This document shows, piece by piece, positions 12,949 to 24,900 of a stretch of 64,000 nucleotides of DNA (position 1 is its first letter; each line of letters begins with the position of its first letter). This DNA is from Sphagnum compactum (taxonomy: Eukaryota; Bryophyta; Sphagnopsida; Sphagnales). Below the pieces are notes generated by a model, which did not search any database, was not told the DNA's origin, and saw only the letters and a list, made by a program, of their open reading frames with translations. The position numbers and the translations under genes are program-made. Where the stretch lies: assembly GCA_965153455.1 (NCBI GenBank), contig OZ234494.1, positions 18,724,001 to 18,788,000 of the forward strand, given 5' to 3'.

Positions 12949-13757
12949 ACTTGAAACTTCAGATGCTTGGATCTCTCTCAATACAAGTCCAAATGACATG
13001 AAATTTCTCTCACACATATATTCCTATATGATCTATAAGATCACAAAGTTACAGACCGAAAAAAACTTAAACAAAGGAGATATGACCAAAAAACCAGATC
13101 TGCACTTGAAACTTCAGATGCTTGGATCTCTCTCAATACAAGTCCAAATGACATGAAATTTCTCTCACACATATATTCCTATATGATCTATAAGATCACA
13201 AAGTTACAGACCCAAAAAAGCTTACACAAAGGAGATATGACCAAAAAACCAGATCTGCACTTGAAACTTCAGATGCTTGAATCTCTCTCAATACAAGTCC
13301 AAATGACATGAAATTTCTCTCACACATATATTCCTATATGATCTATAAGATCACAAAGTTACAGACCCAAAAAAGCTTACACAAAGGAGATATGACCAAA
13401 AACCAGGTCTGCACTTGAAACTTCAGATGCTTGGATCTCTCTTAATACAAGTCCAAATGACATGAAATTTCTCTCACACATATATTCCTATATGATCTAT
13501 AAGATCACAAAGTTACAGACCCAAAAAAGCTTACACAAAGGAGATATGACCAAAAAACCAAATCTGCACTTGAAACTTCAGATGCTTGAATCTCTCTCAA
13601 TACAAGTCCAAATGACATGAAATTTCTCTCACACATATATTCCTATATGATCTATAAGATCACAAAGTTACAGACCCAAAAAAGCTTACACAAAGGAGAT
13701 ATGACCAAAAAACCAGATCTGCACTTGAAACTTTAGATGCTTGGATCTCTCTCAAAA
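12949..13757. repeat. 155-bp tandem array in the element's leader
   Basis: Five near-identical units start at 12949, 13104, 13259, 13413 and 13568, followed by a partial unit at 13723. Unit length is 155 bp (154 once, from one lost A). The units are almost identical, differing by a few substitutions. The array lies between the 5' LTR and the gag start, so it is untranslated leader of the retrotransposon. No coding frame is supported in it. Confidence 0.95.
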
Positions 13758-13896
13758 CATATCTTTTTCTTTTGAAACTTTGAGAGTAGAAGCGTCCTAT
13801 AGTCTTCTATAACCTTTCCAAGTTTCACTCCAATATACCTCTAGCTACTTACTGAAACAACAAAACAAACAAACAAGAAGAAGGAGCAGATCAAAC

Positions 13897-14163
13897 TGTT
13901 ATGGACCGACTACAAACAAGTGGAGAATTACAAGACAAGACAAGCTTTATTGATCCATCAACTGGTGTTGATCTGCTAAAGGGTTGTTCCCCAGACTATC
14001 TCCTTTTATAACCCTGAGCCATACTAGTCTCAAAATATCCTAGACCATGATATTGCTAAAAGTATCCCAAAATATCCTAGGCCATGATATTGCCAAAAGT
14101 ATCCCAAAATATCCTAGGACATGACATTGCCAAAAGTATCCCAAAATATCCTAGGCCATGACA
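13897..14163 (-). repeat. 5' LTR of the chromovirus (267 bp)
   Basis: It is TG...CA bounded and matches 8075-8341 apart from one base. In the element's direction it starts at 14163 with the 37-bp repeats and ends at 13897. The sequence just inside it (13896 and lower, minus strand GTTTGATCTGCTCC) is where the primer-binding site should be, but I could not match it to a tRNA 3' end. It does not begin with the usual TGG. Confidence 0.95.
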
Positions 14164-14339
14164 ATGAGCCAATCATGTTCATTGTCTCTTGCTCATTGTC
14201 TTTTGCCCCTACATGATTGCTTAATGTCAATGATTGATTCACACAATAAGGTGTGAAAGAACACAACGTTAAACTTTTATTGAAAGTTGAAGTTTAGTAT
14301 CTAGCAAGAGGACTATAAATTTGGCCATATTTAATGAGT

Positions 14340-14950
14340 GGGTTCACTGGTTTGCCATTTGCGATAACTTGGTGGGTGGGCATTCCGAATGCCTCTGTCA
14401 ATGTCCAGCCAGTATGGAAACTTTTAGAAGATGGTTATCCAAAAGATGGTGTTTAAAACACTTGAGATGTCCATCTACAACATCACCCAATTTAGATGCA
14501 TGTCTAAAGCAACTAACATGGGCAACATGAACTATATCCTCACACCCTCCCTAGACTACCACGCCAAACTAATGATGCGACAAGTAAACGAAAAAATGTC
14601 ATGAAACCGTAAAGCTCTATTCATTAACTAATACAAGACTAAATTCACCCATTGAAATCAATTAAATGCCTCCAAAATGCTTGGCTAAAGGCAACAACTT
14701 GGTAGTGCCAAAAGCTTGAACATAAAGCTCTGTTCATTAACTAATACAAGACTAAATTCACCCATTGCAATCAATTGAATGCCTCCAAAAGGCTTGACTA
14801 AAGCCAACAACTTGGTAATGCCAAAAGCTTGAGCAATGAACCTTGGGATGTGACTTGCAATTACATGAGAGCTCACTTGAAAAAATTGTTTTAAGTGTTC
14901 GTTCATCAACTTGTTTACCTTAGTGTCAAACCTATCAAGGTATTATGTTA
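14340..14950 (-). pseudogene. Non-LTR (LINE-type) reverse-transcriptase fragment
   Basis: On the minus strand, 14909-14685 reads a stretch ending KLLALVKPFGGIQLIAMGE and then LVLVNE. This matches the conserved RT block 'L-AL-KP-GGIRPIAIGE--YRL' of non-LTR elements. About 300 bp further on, in another frame, MDISSVLNTIF resembles the next block ('LDFSNAFN'). Stops and frame changes separate them. The first block is duplicated in tandem (14611-14836), so its second half occurs twice. It is a dead fragment. The family assignment rests on short motifs. Confidence 0.5.
14611..14836. repeat. Two-copy 113-bp tandem duplication inside the RT fragment
   Basis: Copy 1 is 14611-14723 and copy 2 is 14724-14836. 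Both begin AAAGCTCT(A/G)TTCATTAAC and end near CCAAAAGCTTGA. They differ by several substitutions, so the duplication is not recent. Confidence 0.9.
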
Positions 14951-17900
14951 CCTTAACGTTATTGTTCAAAATTACATAGAAAATTATTCGAGGTGAAAAA
15001 AGTTCACATGCTCTTTAGAAACCCAATGCATCATTTGACTTTTATTTGCATAGTCCAACAAGTGCATATTGCATTATATTTGGACTTATAACATTGATGA
15101 ATTATAACATTGTTGCATGTTAGAATTTCAACAAACACATAATCCAAGGGACACATAAATGATGTGCAACAAAAGTTCAATGGGCTCTACAAATAATTGT
15201 GTTCCCAGAATCTCCTATCCATATTCTATTTCAACTCCAAAGGCTCTATATAGCCTAAGATGCAACAAGAGACTAAAATCAATTGACATGCAATGTTTGG
15301 TTTGGCAAAAACTTAAGCTAAGAAAGACATGCCACTACTCTCATGGTTAAAAAGGTGGTAGTGGCATGAGGACTTTCCAACACAACTTTATCATTGTACT
15401 GAAGTGTAATAGAATCACTTGCAACAACTAGAAATGCGTTGGTGAAACCAAGGTGATCAAAATCATGGCATAATGCAACAAGAGCAAGGGCAAATATCTC
15501 AATTCATTCAACCTTTGTGCACCTTTTGTGAGAGTGAACAATAAATACATGCAACCCACATTCCATCCATGGTTTCAAAACCCTAATTGTGATTGTACCA
15601 ACATAAAACACAAACAACACAATCTTCATTACCTACTTCATGAAAGTTTCAATTACAACAATATTTTTGTATTTGACAAGGTGGGCTCTGCTATCCAAGT
15701 AAACATAAAGGACAAAACAAAATTAATGATGAAATTGCAAAAGGAACTCCAATATATTTTGAAGGCAACATCTACGTCACTCCTAGCCAAACCAAAATAA
15801 ACATGACAAGAATAAATGGGTTGTAACCTTGTGAATGTCATTCACAAAATATTAGACCATCACCTTCATCATGGTCTCATTACTTAATCTCATTTCAATA
15901 GTGGGTGTTGATAAACATTGATGATATGCTCAACACCTAAGGAAAATAATCATATAAAAATCTATATCCTAAGTTTGTCACATTCCCAAAAATAACAAGA
16001 AGATACAGTCATGACGTCATCTAGCACCCGACAACATGCATAACAAAAATATACAATTGCACAGACATAAACACTTGCCTAAAGGACAATCGGCTCATTT
16101 TTCAACACTTGACTTGGGGGTCTTGTTGAATGCCCTTGCCTAGTTCCTATAATACAAATACATGGAATTCTTCTATTTTGCGTGACAAGTAGATGCATGT
16201 GAGCTTGCCCCATCCCACAACATTATGTTCCATCTTGTTTTCTTTGTTACTGGTATTGTTCAAGTTGAAAAGTAAAATATAACTTAAGAGCTCTATATAT
16301 GGCCATATGTATATTTACATTACATGCTAGAATAATAAAAATAACATAATAATTTCCTGATTTACATTTGTAGCATATAACATCTATTGGACATTGCAAA
16401 ACTCACATTATGTGTTTGGGTTCATGTTCCATCATAGCCCACTTCTAATAAAATTGCTTGAAGTATAGGATGGCAATTGCCTTAAATGCAAGTAATCAAT
16501 CACCAAATACAATATTCATTTTAGGAAAACACACCTTACCACAAATTTTAGAATTACTACCACTAACTTGCTTATAGTTGTTTTGTCAAACACAGTGGGC
16601 TTGACTAGTATAGGGTGCTATTGGTGTACATGTTACATATAATGAAAGCACATTTACTTTCTTGTCAGTGAAAGATGGGGTTGAGCTCCAAATAACAATG
16701 CCTCATGGGTACTACAAAACAGTTTCAAGGGAGTCCATTTACTTATATTTTGTAAGGGAAGGAGAAAGTTATGTTGACTTGCTAAATCTTTTGTTCATAA
16801 AACCTTCATACAAGAAGCTCCTTAGCTACAGTCAAAGGCCATGGTAAGGATCCTTGTCTTGCTCCAAAGAACCACAAAGTTGTTCTGAAATTGCATTCAT
16901 ATGACCAAAAAAATTCATAGATGGCAAATGCAAACTACTGAAGAAAAATTGAACATGATTTGCAAGTATACAACTTTGCAACTATGTAGAGCAATTGGAG
17001 AAAAATCAATAAGGTTTCCCTACTTCGTTGTTCCCATCTTAAATCACATTTAGACTATAACAACCCTCATTACACCAATTGCCACATAGTTGTTTTTTAA
17101 CAAAAAATGTCAATTCTCACATTTCCAAAAAAAAATGTATTTTGTAGAATGAACAATATCATGAACAACCCTTCACCAACATTCTTGACCTACTTCAAAA
17201 GCCGAGCTCCCCCCTTTGATCCATCGTCTATCATTCCATATGGTTTTTTCTAGTTTAGGGACAAGCATTTGCAATCTCTTAGGCACATTTTGTTGGACAT
17301 AGCCTAACCTTAAACTATTTGAGCTTTTGCCCACCCTCATGCAACAAACTCTTGTGTCTTGAATGAGCCTTCATGTTGCCTTCCTTTTCCACTACTCCTA
17401 TAGCAATGATCTTCTTTGGCTAGTGTCATGGCCAAGTTTTTTGCTTTGCTTGCTACACGGTGTGACATTGCAAGCTACAGAAAGGTTGGCCAACAAGATG
17501 CGAACTTGTGTGCCGTAAGACAATGTAGAATGTCCAAAATTTTAGAAAGAAGAAAATCAAGAGTTTGTTTTTTGAATTACTTGCTGCTCCTTAGAAAAAC
17601 ATGTTGTGCTTTTGCAAATTGAAAGCCATTTACTTTTCCACATGTGTGTGTTTTGGAGCTTCTTCTTCTTCATTCAAAAAATCAAGTTCTTTGTTCTTTT
17701 TCTCTATGTCAAGCTAAGATATGATTACTTGTAGGGGAAGATAAGCATTTGTGTCGACAAAATGGGACAATTGGAACGACAAGACTATTGTGAACAACAA
17801 CATACTAACGCCTTCTCCGGCTTTGCAATCTTCTAGAATCAGCAGCAACAACAACAACAAAGTGAAGATGCATCTCCATGCACAAACAATGTGTCTTTTC

Positions 17901-18389
17901 ATACAATTAATCAAAGATGTGTCTTAACAATGTGGGTTTCTATATCTAATACTCAAAAAAGTGTCTTTTCATATATAAAAAATTAGGGCGAACAAATATA
18001 CATGGCTTGAAGCCATAAAATTTGGATAAATCCAGAGAATAGGTATGATGGGCAAGTAAATTGCAATTTCAAGTTCAAATAAATTCATACAAAAAAATTG
18101 AAACCCCCAAAAAAATGGAACCATTAAAGGGAAAAGTAGAATAAAACAAAAACAAAATAATTTAGAAACAATTTAGCAATATTTTGTTGATTTGAGTAGT
18201 GTTATTCACATTTTTTGAGACATTTGCTGGACTTTTTGAACATTTTCATAAATTTCCTAAGCAGATTTTTATCCTTTAAAACTAGCTTTTAACCATTGTC
18301 ATCATTAAGACTTTATATGACCTAGTTACCACATTTGATACATTCTAAAAATTAGGTCAAAATAATCCTTAAAGCATATGTGGGGCAAG
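14951..18389. other. AT-rich intergenic DNA
   Basis: No gene is supported. Open frames are 60-90 codons with no recognisable family. 15690-15960 is one copy of a dispersed repeat also seen at 6401-6640 and 25590-25800. The rest looks like decayed transposon DNA without readable motifs. Confidence 0.5.
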
Positions 18390-18623
18390 ATGCAATATAA
18401 CTTTGAACAGGTTTAGGGTTGCATTTCAAAAATGCAATAATACCTTTGGAATGGGTTGCAAAATAGGTCATAAAATGCAATAAAAACAATCTTTACAACA
18501 AAGTGTTGAAGAATATAGAACATATGTGAAAATGCAATAACTTTGAATGGTTTAGGGTTGCATTTTCAAATGCAATAACACCTTTGGAATTGGTTTTGAT
18601 ACATGGGTTGCAAAATGCAATAA
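18390..18623. repeat. Imperfect ~143-bp tandem duplication
   Basis: 18390-18482 and 18532-18623 share the order: ATGCAATA-AACTTTGAA, GGTTTAGGGTTGCATTT, ATGCAATAA-ACCTTTGGAAT, GGGTTGCAAAAT. It lies just beyond the 3' end of the SAC3B-type gene. Confidence 0.75.
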
Positions 18624-18934
18624 TAAATGTGGTTTCTTCCCTTCACAATCAAATAGTATAATACTGTGCCATTATCAGAAGCACCCCCAGAGACAGGAGA
18701 GACACAGAGAGAGAACTTATCATCATACAGCAAGTTTACACTGAAGAAGCTCGTTGCAAGTTTTTGTTGCAGCAAACCAATCACTCAGAGTCTTCTATAT
18801 GTTGTGTCCAGTCTAATAAAACTTTCTAATGAGCAAATGGAAGCAACATTGGATTGGCAACCATCACTCGCTACAACCTGATGACATATCAAAAGAACCA
18901 TGACAAAGCTGGATAAGCACCAGATTCAGTCTCC

Positions 18935-21900
18935 TCAAAGTCCTAACCCAAAGCTTTCTCCAAGTTTTTGATCAATACCCTCTTGTGCCCTCCAGCATTG
19001 CGTCAACAAATCCTCCAGGTCTTTCACACCTCCATTCAACCAGGTCCATGAAGGCAGATGATTGCCTACGTCTCTAATCCTTTCCTGTGCACCCTCTACA
19101 TGAAAATTCACTGTCATGCTTTGTGCTGCATCCATACTGAGACTATCCCCTTCTACCAGCCGAATATCTGAAGTAAAGAGAGTGTCTGCAAAACACATAT
19201 CTGAGCTAGCCCTGCGCACAGAACGGTCAACATCCGTCTGAATCTTTACTACCATGTTTTCAATCTCTATCTCCTCTGCTGTAAGTGGCAACTCGAGCCT
19301 TCTGTGAACTCGAAAACAGTTATCCTCATAATCGTCTAGGGTACCTCTGTTTGAAGCCATTTCTTGAGAGCTGTTGAATCTGGGCTTGTGATTCAACAAT
19401 ACTGACAACTCATTTGCAGAATTCTTTACATCTGTAGTGGGCACTGAGTTCACAATAATCTCAGGGCTTAGAGCGAGCTTGCGCTTTTTGAGTGTATTTG
19501 GAAAAAAGTCATTGGTAGGCTGTCTTCTCAACGTCCCTTGATGCACTTGACGAATGTCATCATTGGGGGAAGTTGAGAAGACAGACCAGCCACATCCCGG
19601 TGAAGAAATTCCTGCATCTCTTTCTGTTCTGTAGGAGACCAGTGGTTCTTCCCTTGTACCCTCCAATTCCGGTCCAAGCCTGCCAAATGGCTCTGTAGAA
19701 CCGTTATGATTAGATCTAGACTCCACTTCTGGTTTCTCCACAAAATCGTTGAGAATGAGGCGTGCATGGGGTGGAAATGCAAATGAGCTGCCTGCAACAA
19801 TGTCATTGGCAAAAGGAATGCTTTGTTCAAAATCATCCAGCTCCAGATGATGCTCAGTTTCTGCTGCAAGTACAAATACAATAGGAGGGGGCTCACTGTT
19901 GAGAAGCAGTAAGCGAGCTTGATACACAGCTTGGAAGATACTAGCCCAGCGAGGAACTAGCACACGGCCTGAGGCAGTCCACTCCAGTGAGCATGCTCTC
20001 TGTACCATCAGCTGTGCTTGACGAATGGTGGCTGCACTCTCTTGTCCTGTGCCATCAAGAAGACCCAAGTACTGCCGCAATGAATGCTCCACTATTGCCT
20101 GAAGCCAGATATTCAGAAAGCACAGACAATTAGCAAACTACAGCAGTGAAAATGGGATCCTTGCTCAGCAAATCAAACAGCCCGGGAAAGACCTACTGAA
20201 CAACATTGTTAATCACAGTTTAGGTTCTTAGGTATCAATTCCATATACCAGAATATACCACACATCCCTAGAAAACTCCAAGAGAAATATATCTTTCATA
20301 AGAATAGAGAAATCTCCATTCTCACGATAAAGAAGAAAACAGCAAGGTTAACACTTCTTCAGGAAGCCACAGAAAGAACCAGTCAAGGGGAGATACAAAA
20401 CAAAACACGAAAAACTCCAAGAGAAACCACATAGGACTATCCAACTCACAGTGCAAATTCTTGCTTTATCTTACCTTCTGGTGCCGAACATTCTCCCAGT
20501 CACTTGTGGGTGAACCTGGCCTCTGCTGCTTCATGGTTGGAAAAGGGGGCAGTTGTGCCAAACGTAGAGCAGTAAATATTGGGTCCAGATTTACAGGATC
20601 ATTCCATCCTTGTCGAGGTAGAACTTGGGACAATAACCCATTCACCTCAGCATCCACCTCTGGGGGTGGCCAATGAGGAGGAGCACTGTCAACAGCACTG
20701 CGGATTCTGCTCATTGCTGATTCCAGAGCATGATTAAAAATCAACACACATCGCTCAGGACTGACTTTTGAAGCAGCCATCACTGAGAGCAGCTTGAGAT
20801 GTCCATCTAGGTTGTTCAAGACGACATCTCGAATGTGCTGACATACCAGATTTGGTTGTGAGGGCATGTTATTTGCTAACCACACAAGCCCTTCCTTAAG
20901 ATAGTGGTCACTGTAAAGACCTCGCCCGGCCAAAGTATTTCCATGAGATTTGACAAACGTGGGTGAGATGTAATGGCACGCTATTCTGGTCCTATCCAGG
21001 TCCTCTAGTCCCAAAGACACTCTAAATCTATGTTCTTCATTTCTGAATGTGTCCCTCTGTGGAGTAAAAACAAGCAGGAGAGGCACCCGGGCACCAACAG
21101 GCAATGACTGAACCACTGCAAGTAGTCGAGCACGTTCCTCACTAATTGGATGGCCTTCCCGAAGTAGAAACACAAGACCACTGGCCCCATATCCATCAGT
21201 AACCCCCAATTTTTCCCTGCTCAGATCCATATCCTTGGCCTCAAACCAGAAGCCTAATGAATCCCCTTCGGGAGGGAGAAGTTGTCTCCCTGAAAGCTTA
21301 GTGTGCAGCCACTGTCCAGCTGAATTTGATGTATTTGGCTCGCCCACAGATAGTAAGAGCTTGAAGGTGATAAACCTTGGTGCTGGTATTCTCTGCTCAA
21401 ACATCGGAATGACCACAGATGCAATGTCTAAGGGCCTCCACATCTCCCAGAGTTTATCTCCTCTCTCCCTTGCAACTTGACTCAATGATGTGACACTGAG
21501 AATAGGCTCAGTTTTTGATGTCAGCACCTGTTGATACCGGACAAACACTGGAAGTAAGTGTCATTCTATCCACATCATGGAGATCACACTCCCATTCACA
21601 CTCACACTATGGAAATTGAACAATCCACTAAGCACTCACATTGGATTTGCAATTTACTCACCATGTCTCTGCTCAGCTGTGAGCTCACAAGAGCAGGACC
21701 TGCTGAGAGAGAGCTTAATGCCGCCTCTGCCTTCTTCCTTCGACGTACCTTTTCTTCAGCCCTAAATGTGGCTCTGCGTTTCCATCGTCTGAGATAACAC
21801 AGCAGGCAAAGATTTGTAACAAATGGTTAGATCTGGGATTATCAAAAAACCGAGATCTGAAGAGATATGGAGTGCACTGAAATGTTTGCACCTCAGCCAT

Positions 21901-24900
21901 AGGCGCATCCTCCCAGCACTTGCTTCTGACCTGTGAGAGGCCAGTTTTCTCTCCTCTGCTTCTAGCCTCTTGGCTTCAGCTGCAGCTGCTTGCTTTGCTG
22001 CCCATTTTGCAGCAGCAGCTTCAGCTTCTTCTGTTAAGCGCCGCCTTCTTTCTTGTTCTCGATCCTTTTCCCGCGCTTCCTCCTTCTCCACCTCCCACTC
22101 CAATGCTCTCTTTGCTCTCAGCTCTTCAGTGGTTGGATGGCTCTCTGGCATATCATCATCATCTTCTTCCACCTCTGCATCAGACTCCTCTACATCAAGT
22201 CCACATTCCTTTTGCATAGGTGCTGACTGAGTTTTGTGCATGCTGCCTCTCCAAAGGTTTGTCTCTATTGAGGAATTCACCCCAGGGGAGCTCTCTCGTG
22301 CAGTGGGCCATGCAGATCTAATCCCGAAAGGGAACTTTGCTTGCAACAAAACTTCTGGTAACGCACTTGGAGAAGTAGAGGTTGCTTTAACAGGAGGGGA
22401 AACTCGGCTTTCTCCAACTGTTTGTATTTCCTGATGGCCAGGTGATGTGCCAAGAAATCCCCTTCTGACAGTATTTTCCCAAGTTTCCTCCTCTTTTGAT
22501 TCCTCAGGAGACTGCAAATCATCATCTTCATAGTCTGGCATTTCCTCTTCATGAATGACGGGTGTGGTAGGGGTTACTGTCCAGCTGTCAGCCACAGCCT
22601 GGTCTTGTCCTTGACCTTCAACATCTAACTCTACTTTAAGAGACCGTTTGGCTTCAACAAGCCGGGAGCGTTGAGCACGGTAAGGAGCATCTCGATTGAG
22701 AAAAGGCCCCTCTTTCACAGCATATGTTTTCTCAAAGACTTTGATTGTGAAACCATGGTACTCCATTAGAGCCTCAATGTCCTCTCCCTAGATGCCCCCA
22801 GAACACACAGCATGTATGAAATGCCAATTGCATAAAACCCAATACAGAAAATCACATGCTAAAAAAAAAGGTAGAAATGAAGATACTGTAAGAGAAGGAT
22901 GAGCATTCCAGAGCCTGACATCTGATGCTTTGCAAATTCAAGCATGGAAAATATGTTGTAGAAATGCAAATGTAGATGGCAATACCTCCATTGCTAGCCA
23001 CTTGGTAACCACCATAATGGGAATACTCTGGTTCCTCTGCAGGCCACTATGAAGCACTGCCAATGCCTCTGTCCGGACCTACACATGGGAAAACAATCAT
23101 TTAACAAATGCCAAAATTTTGGCAGATGGAAAATGTCTATAGAGAAACACATTGGAAACACAACCCTAGAGAGAATAGAAAATGAAGACTAAAAACAAAA
23201 CTGAGGAGCAGCTTGAACAACAATGATGCACATACACATGCCTTTGCCAGGAACCTACCATGGCATTGACCATTGCAGAAACACTAAACAGATATCTTTC
23301 TTTGCTACAAAAGCCTCTGGTTCAGATCAAAACAGACTTTGAATATGAAGCTTTTTTCTTCAGCATACCAATAGAGCTCACCATTTAACTCACCATTTGA
23401 ACTATGAGAAGCTCATTCAAGCCACAAAACCTTCAAGAACATATAGAAGTCACTAGTGACTATTCCAAGTTTTGCAGAACCCAAAGTGTTCGAAACCATA
23501 TAAACCTACCTTGGAAAAGTGTGCATGCATGAGGCAAGCTTGAAGGTAGGTGGCCTTCCTTGCTAAACGAAAAAATGCTATATAATTTCCTCCTCGACAT
23601 GCCCTGAGCAATCCAGTTTCAAACCCCCACCAAGAGAAAATAATTCCATGTCACAACTCCAGATCTGCTAGAAGCAGACTTCCATAAATCTGAAGATAAG
23701 CCTTCCTCCACCCTTTTGCTGAGCAGCATGAATCCATTTTACTGGCCACCACAACATTGCAATGCAGTGTGGCTAACTTCTTTGGTGGCCTGGCAGCTAC
23801 CAATCCTGGAAATCCAAATGACTATCCAGTGGGAGCAAATCCCCAAATCGCCATGTAACTCCAACTGAAATCTCATCAAAACTACTAATTGCCATCCTGC
23901 AACACTTGCTACCAGACAACACAATGCTTGATCATGTACAACAGTGATCATGAACCATCCCAAATGATCTGATCACATCTGAAATTCCTTGCCAAGTTCA
24001 TCCAACCAAAAGGTCCAGGTGGGTCAGCAGCAAGGTTAGTGTGTATGTGGCCTAGAATCTGTAGTGCCCACTGTGTTGAAAAGTAGTATGTGCAAGGTGG
24101 ACTATGTTGTCCACTTTACACATTCCAACCCTCAGATTCCAAACAAAAGGAGCAAGAGCTGAAACATGAAAGCATCAAACTCCTGTAACTTGGTGTGGGA
24201 GCAAGCAGCACACCTGGCAACCTCTCGAGCAAACAAGACTTGAGGGGTGTTCCGCATCTCTGATGTCATCTTTGCAAGATCTAGAGACAGCTCCGCAGGC
24301 TCCACCTGTACCCAGAGTCAACAGCAATGAAGGATTTCAAAAGACTCCGCTTTTACAATGATATAAGCAACAGAGAGAAGTGCTTTTTGTAGTAGGGGAA
24401 TGATATAATCCAAACAGTTGAAATGTGCAAACATAAACAATTCCCAGTAACGTGAGTGAATGCTGAGAGAGCAGAGCAAAAACTTCTTCATTAGACTTCC
24501 AATTGAGTTGTCAGCACCCTACATCTGCAATGGCAATCTCTTCTCTGCCTAATGCAACTAATTCTTTAGCATTGTCAGTGATTCAGTTCGCAGGCTCCCT
24601 TACCGAGTACCCAGGATGCTTGTCCAGTTTCAGCAGCGCATAGTAGCCTCTGAACTCAGCCTCTGTTGGGACAGGTATGCCCCTCTTCCGATGGTCATCA
24701 TACATTTCAAATAAATCTACAGATGCCTTGTTCATCTGCTCAATATTGAGATGAGCATCAAATCCTTCATTGAATCCCTCCCCTTTTGCAAACTCACAGA
24801 GTTCATGCATTGCAAGGATGTGAAACCGGATCTGGCATGAAATGAAAGAGGCAACGTCTCTGTCAGAGGGTTATTAATTTATAAAGGTTCTAAACAAACT

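Larger units (their letters stand above)
8075..14163 (-). mobile_element. Ty3/gypsy chromovirus, Tcn1-like, complete with both LTRs
   Basis: A 6.09-kb LTR retrotransposon on the minus strand. The order in its own direction is 5' LTR (14163-13897), leader with a 155-bp tandem array, gag with a zinc knuckle, protease, reverse transcriptase, RNase H, integrase with a GPF motif, chromodomain, polypurine tract, 3' LTR (8341-8075). The RT-RNase H-integrase order and the C-terminal chromodomain place it in the chromoviruses. The protein wording (for example DRLRTGKIFTKLDL and RWSIFLADFDF) resembles fungal and non-seed-plant Tcn1-like elements more than the Tekay, Reina or CRM groups of seed plants; this is from memory of the families, not a tree. 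The LTRs differ at one visible position and the 5-bp target duplication is perfect, so the insertion is young. The element looks visibly GC-richer than its surroundings. The coding region carries stops and frameshifts, so this copy is probably not autonomous. Confidence 0.93.

Noticed and set aside
13880-13896. Primer-binding site of the chromovirus
   Set aside because: The sequence next to the 5' LTR does not begin with TGG and does not match any plant tRNA 3' end that I can recall, so no site is called; a self-priming mechanism, as in Tf1/sushi-type elements, cannot be excluded.
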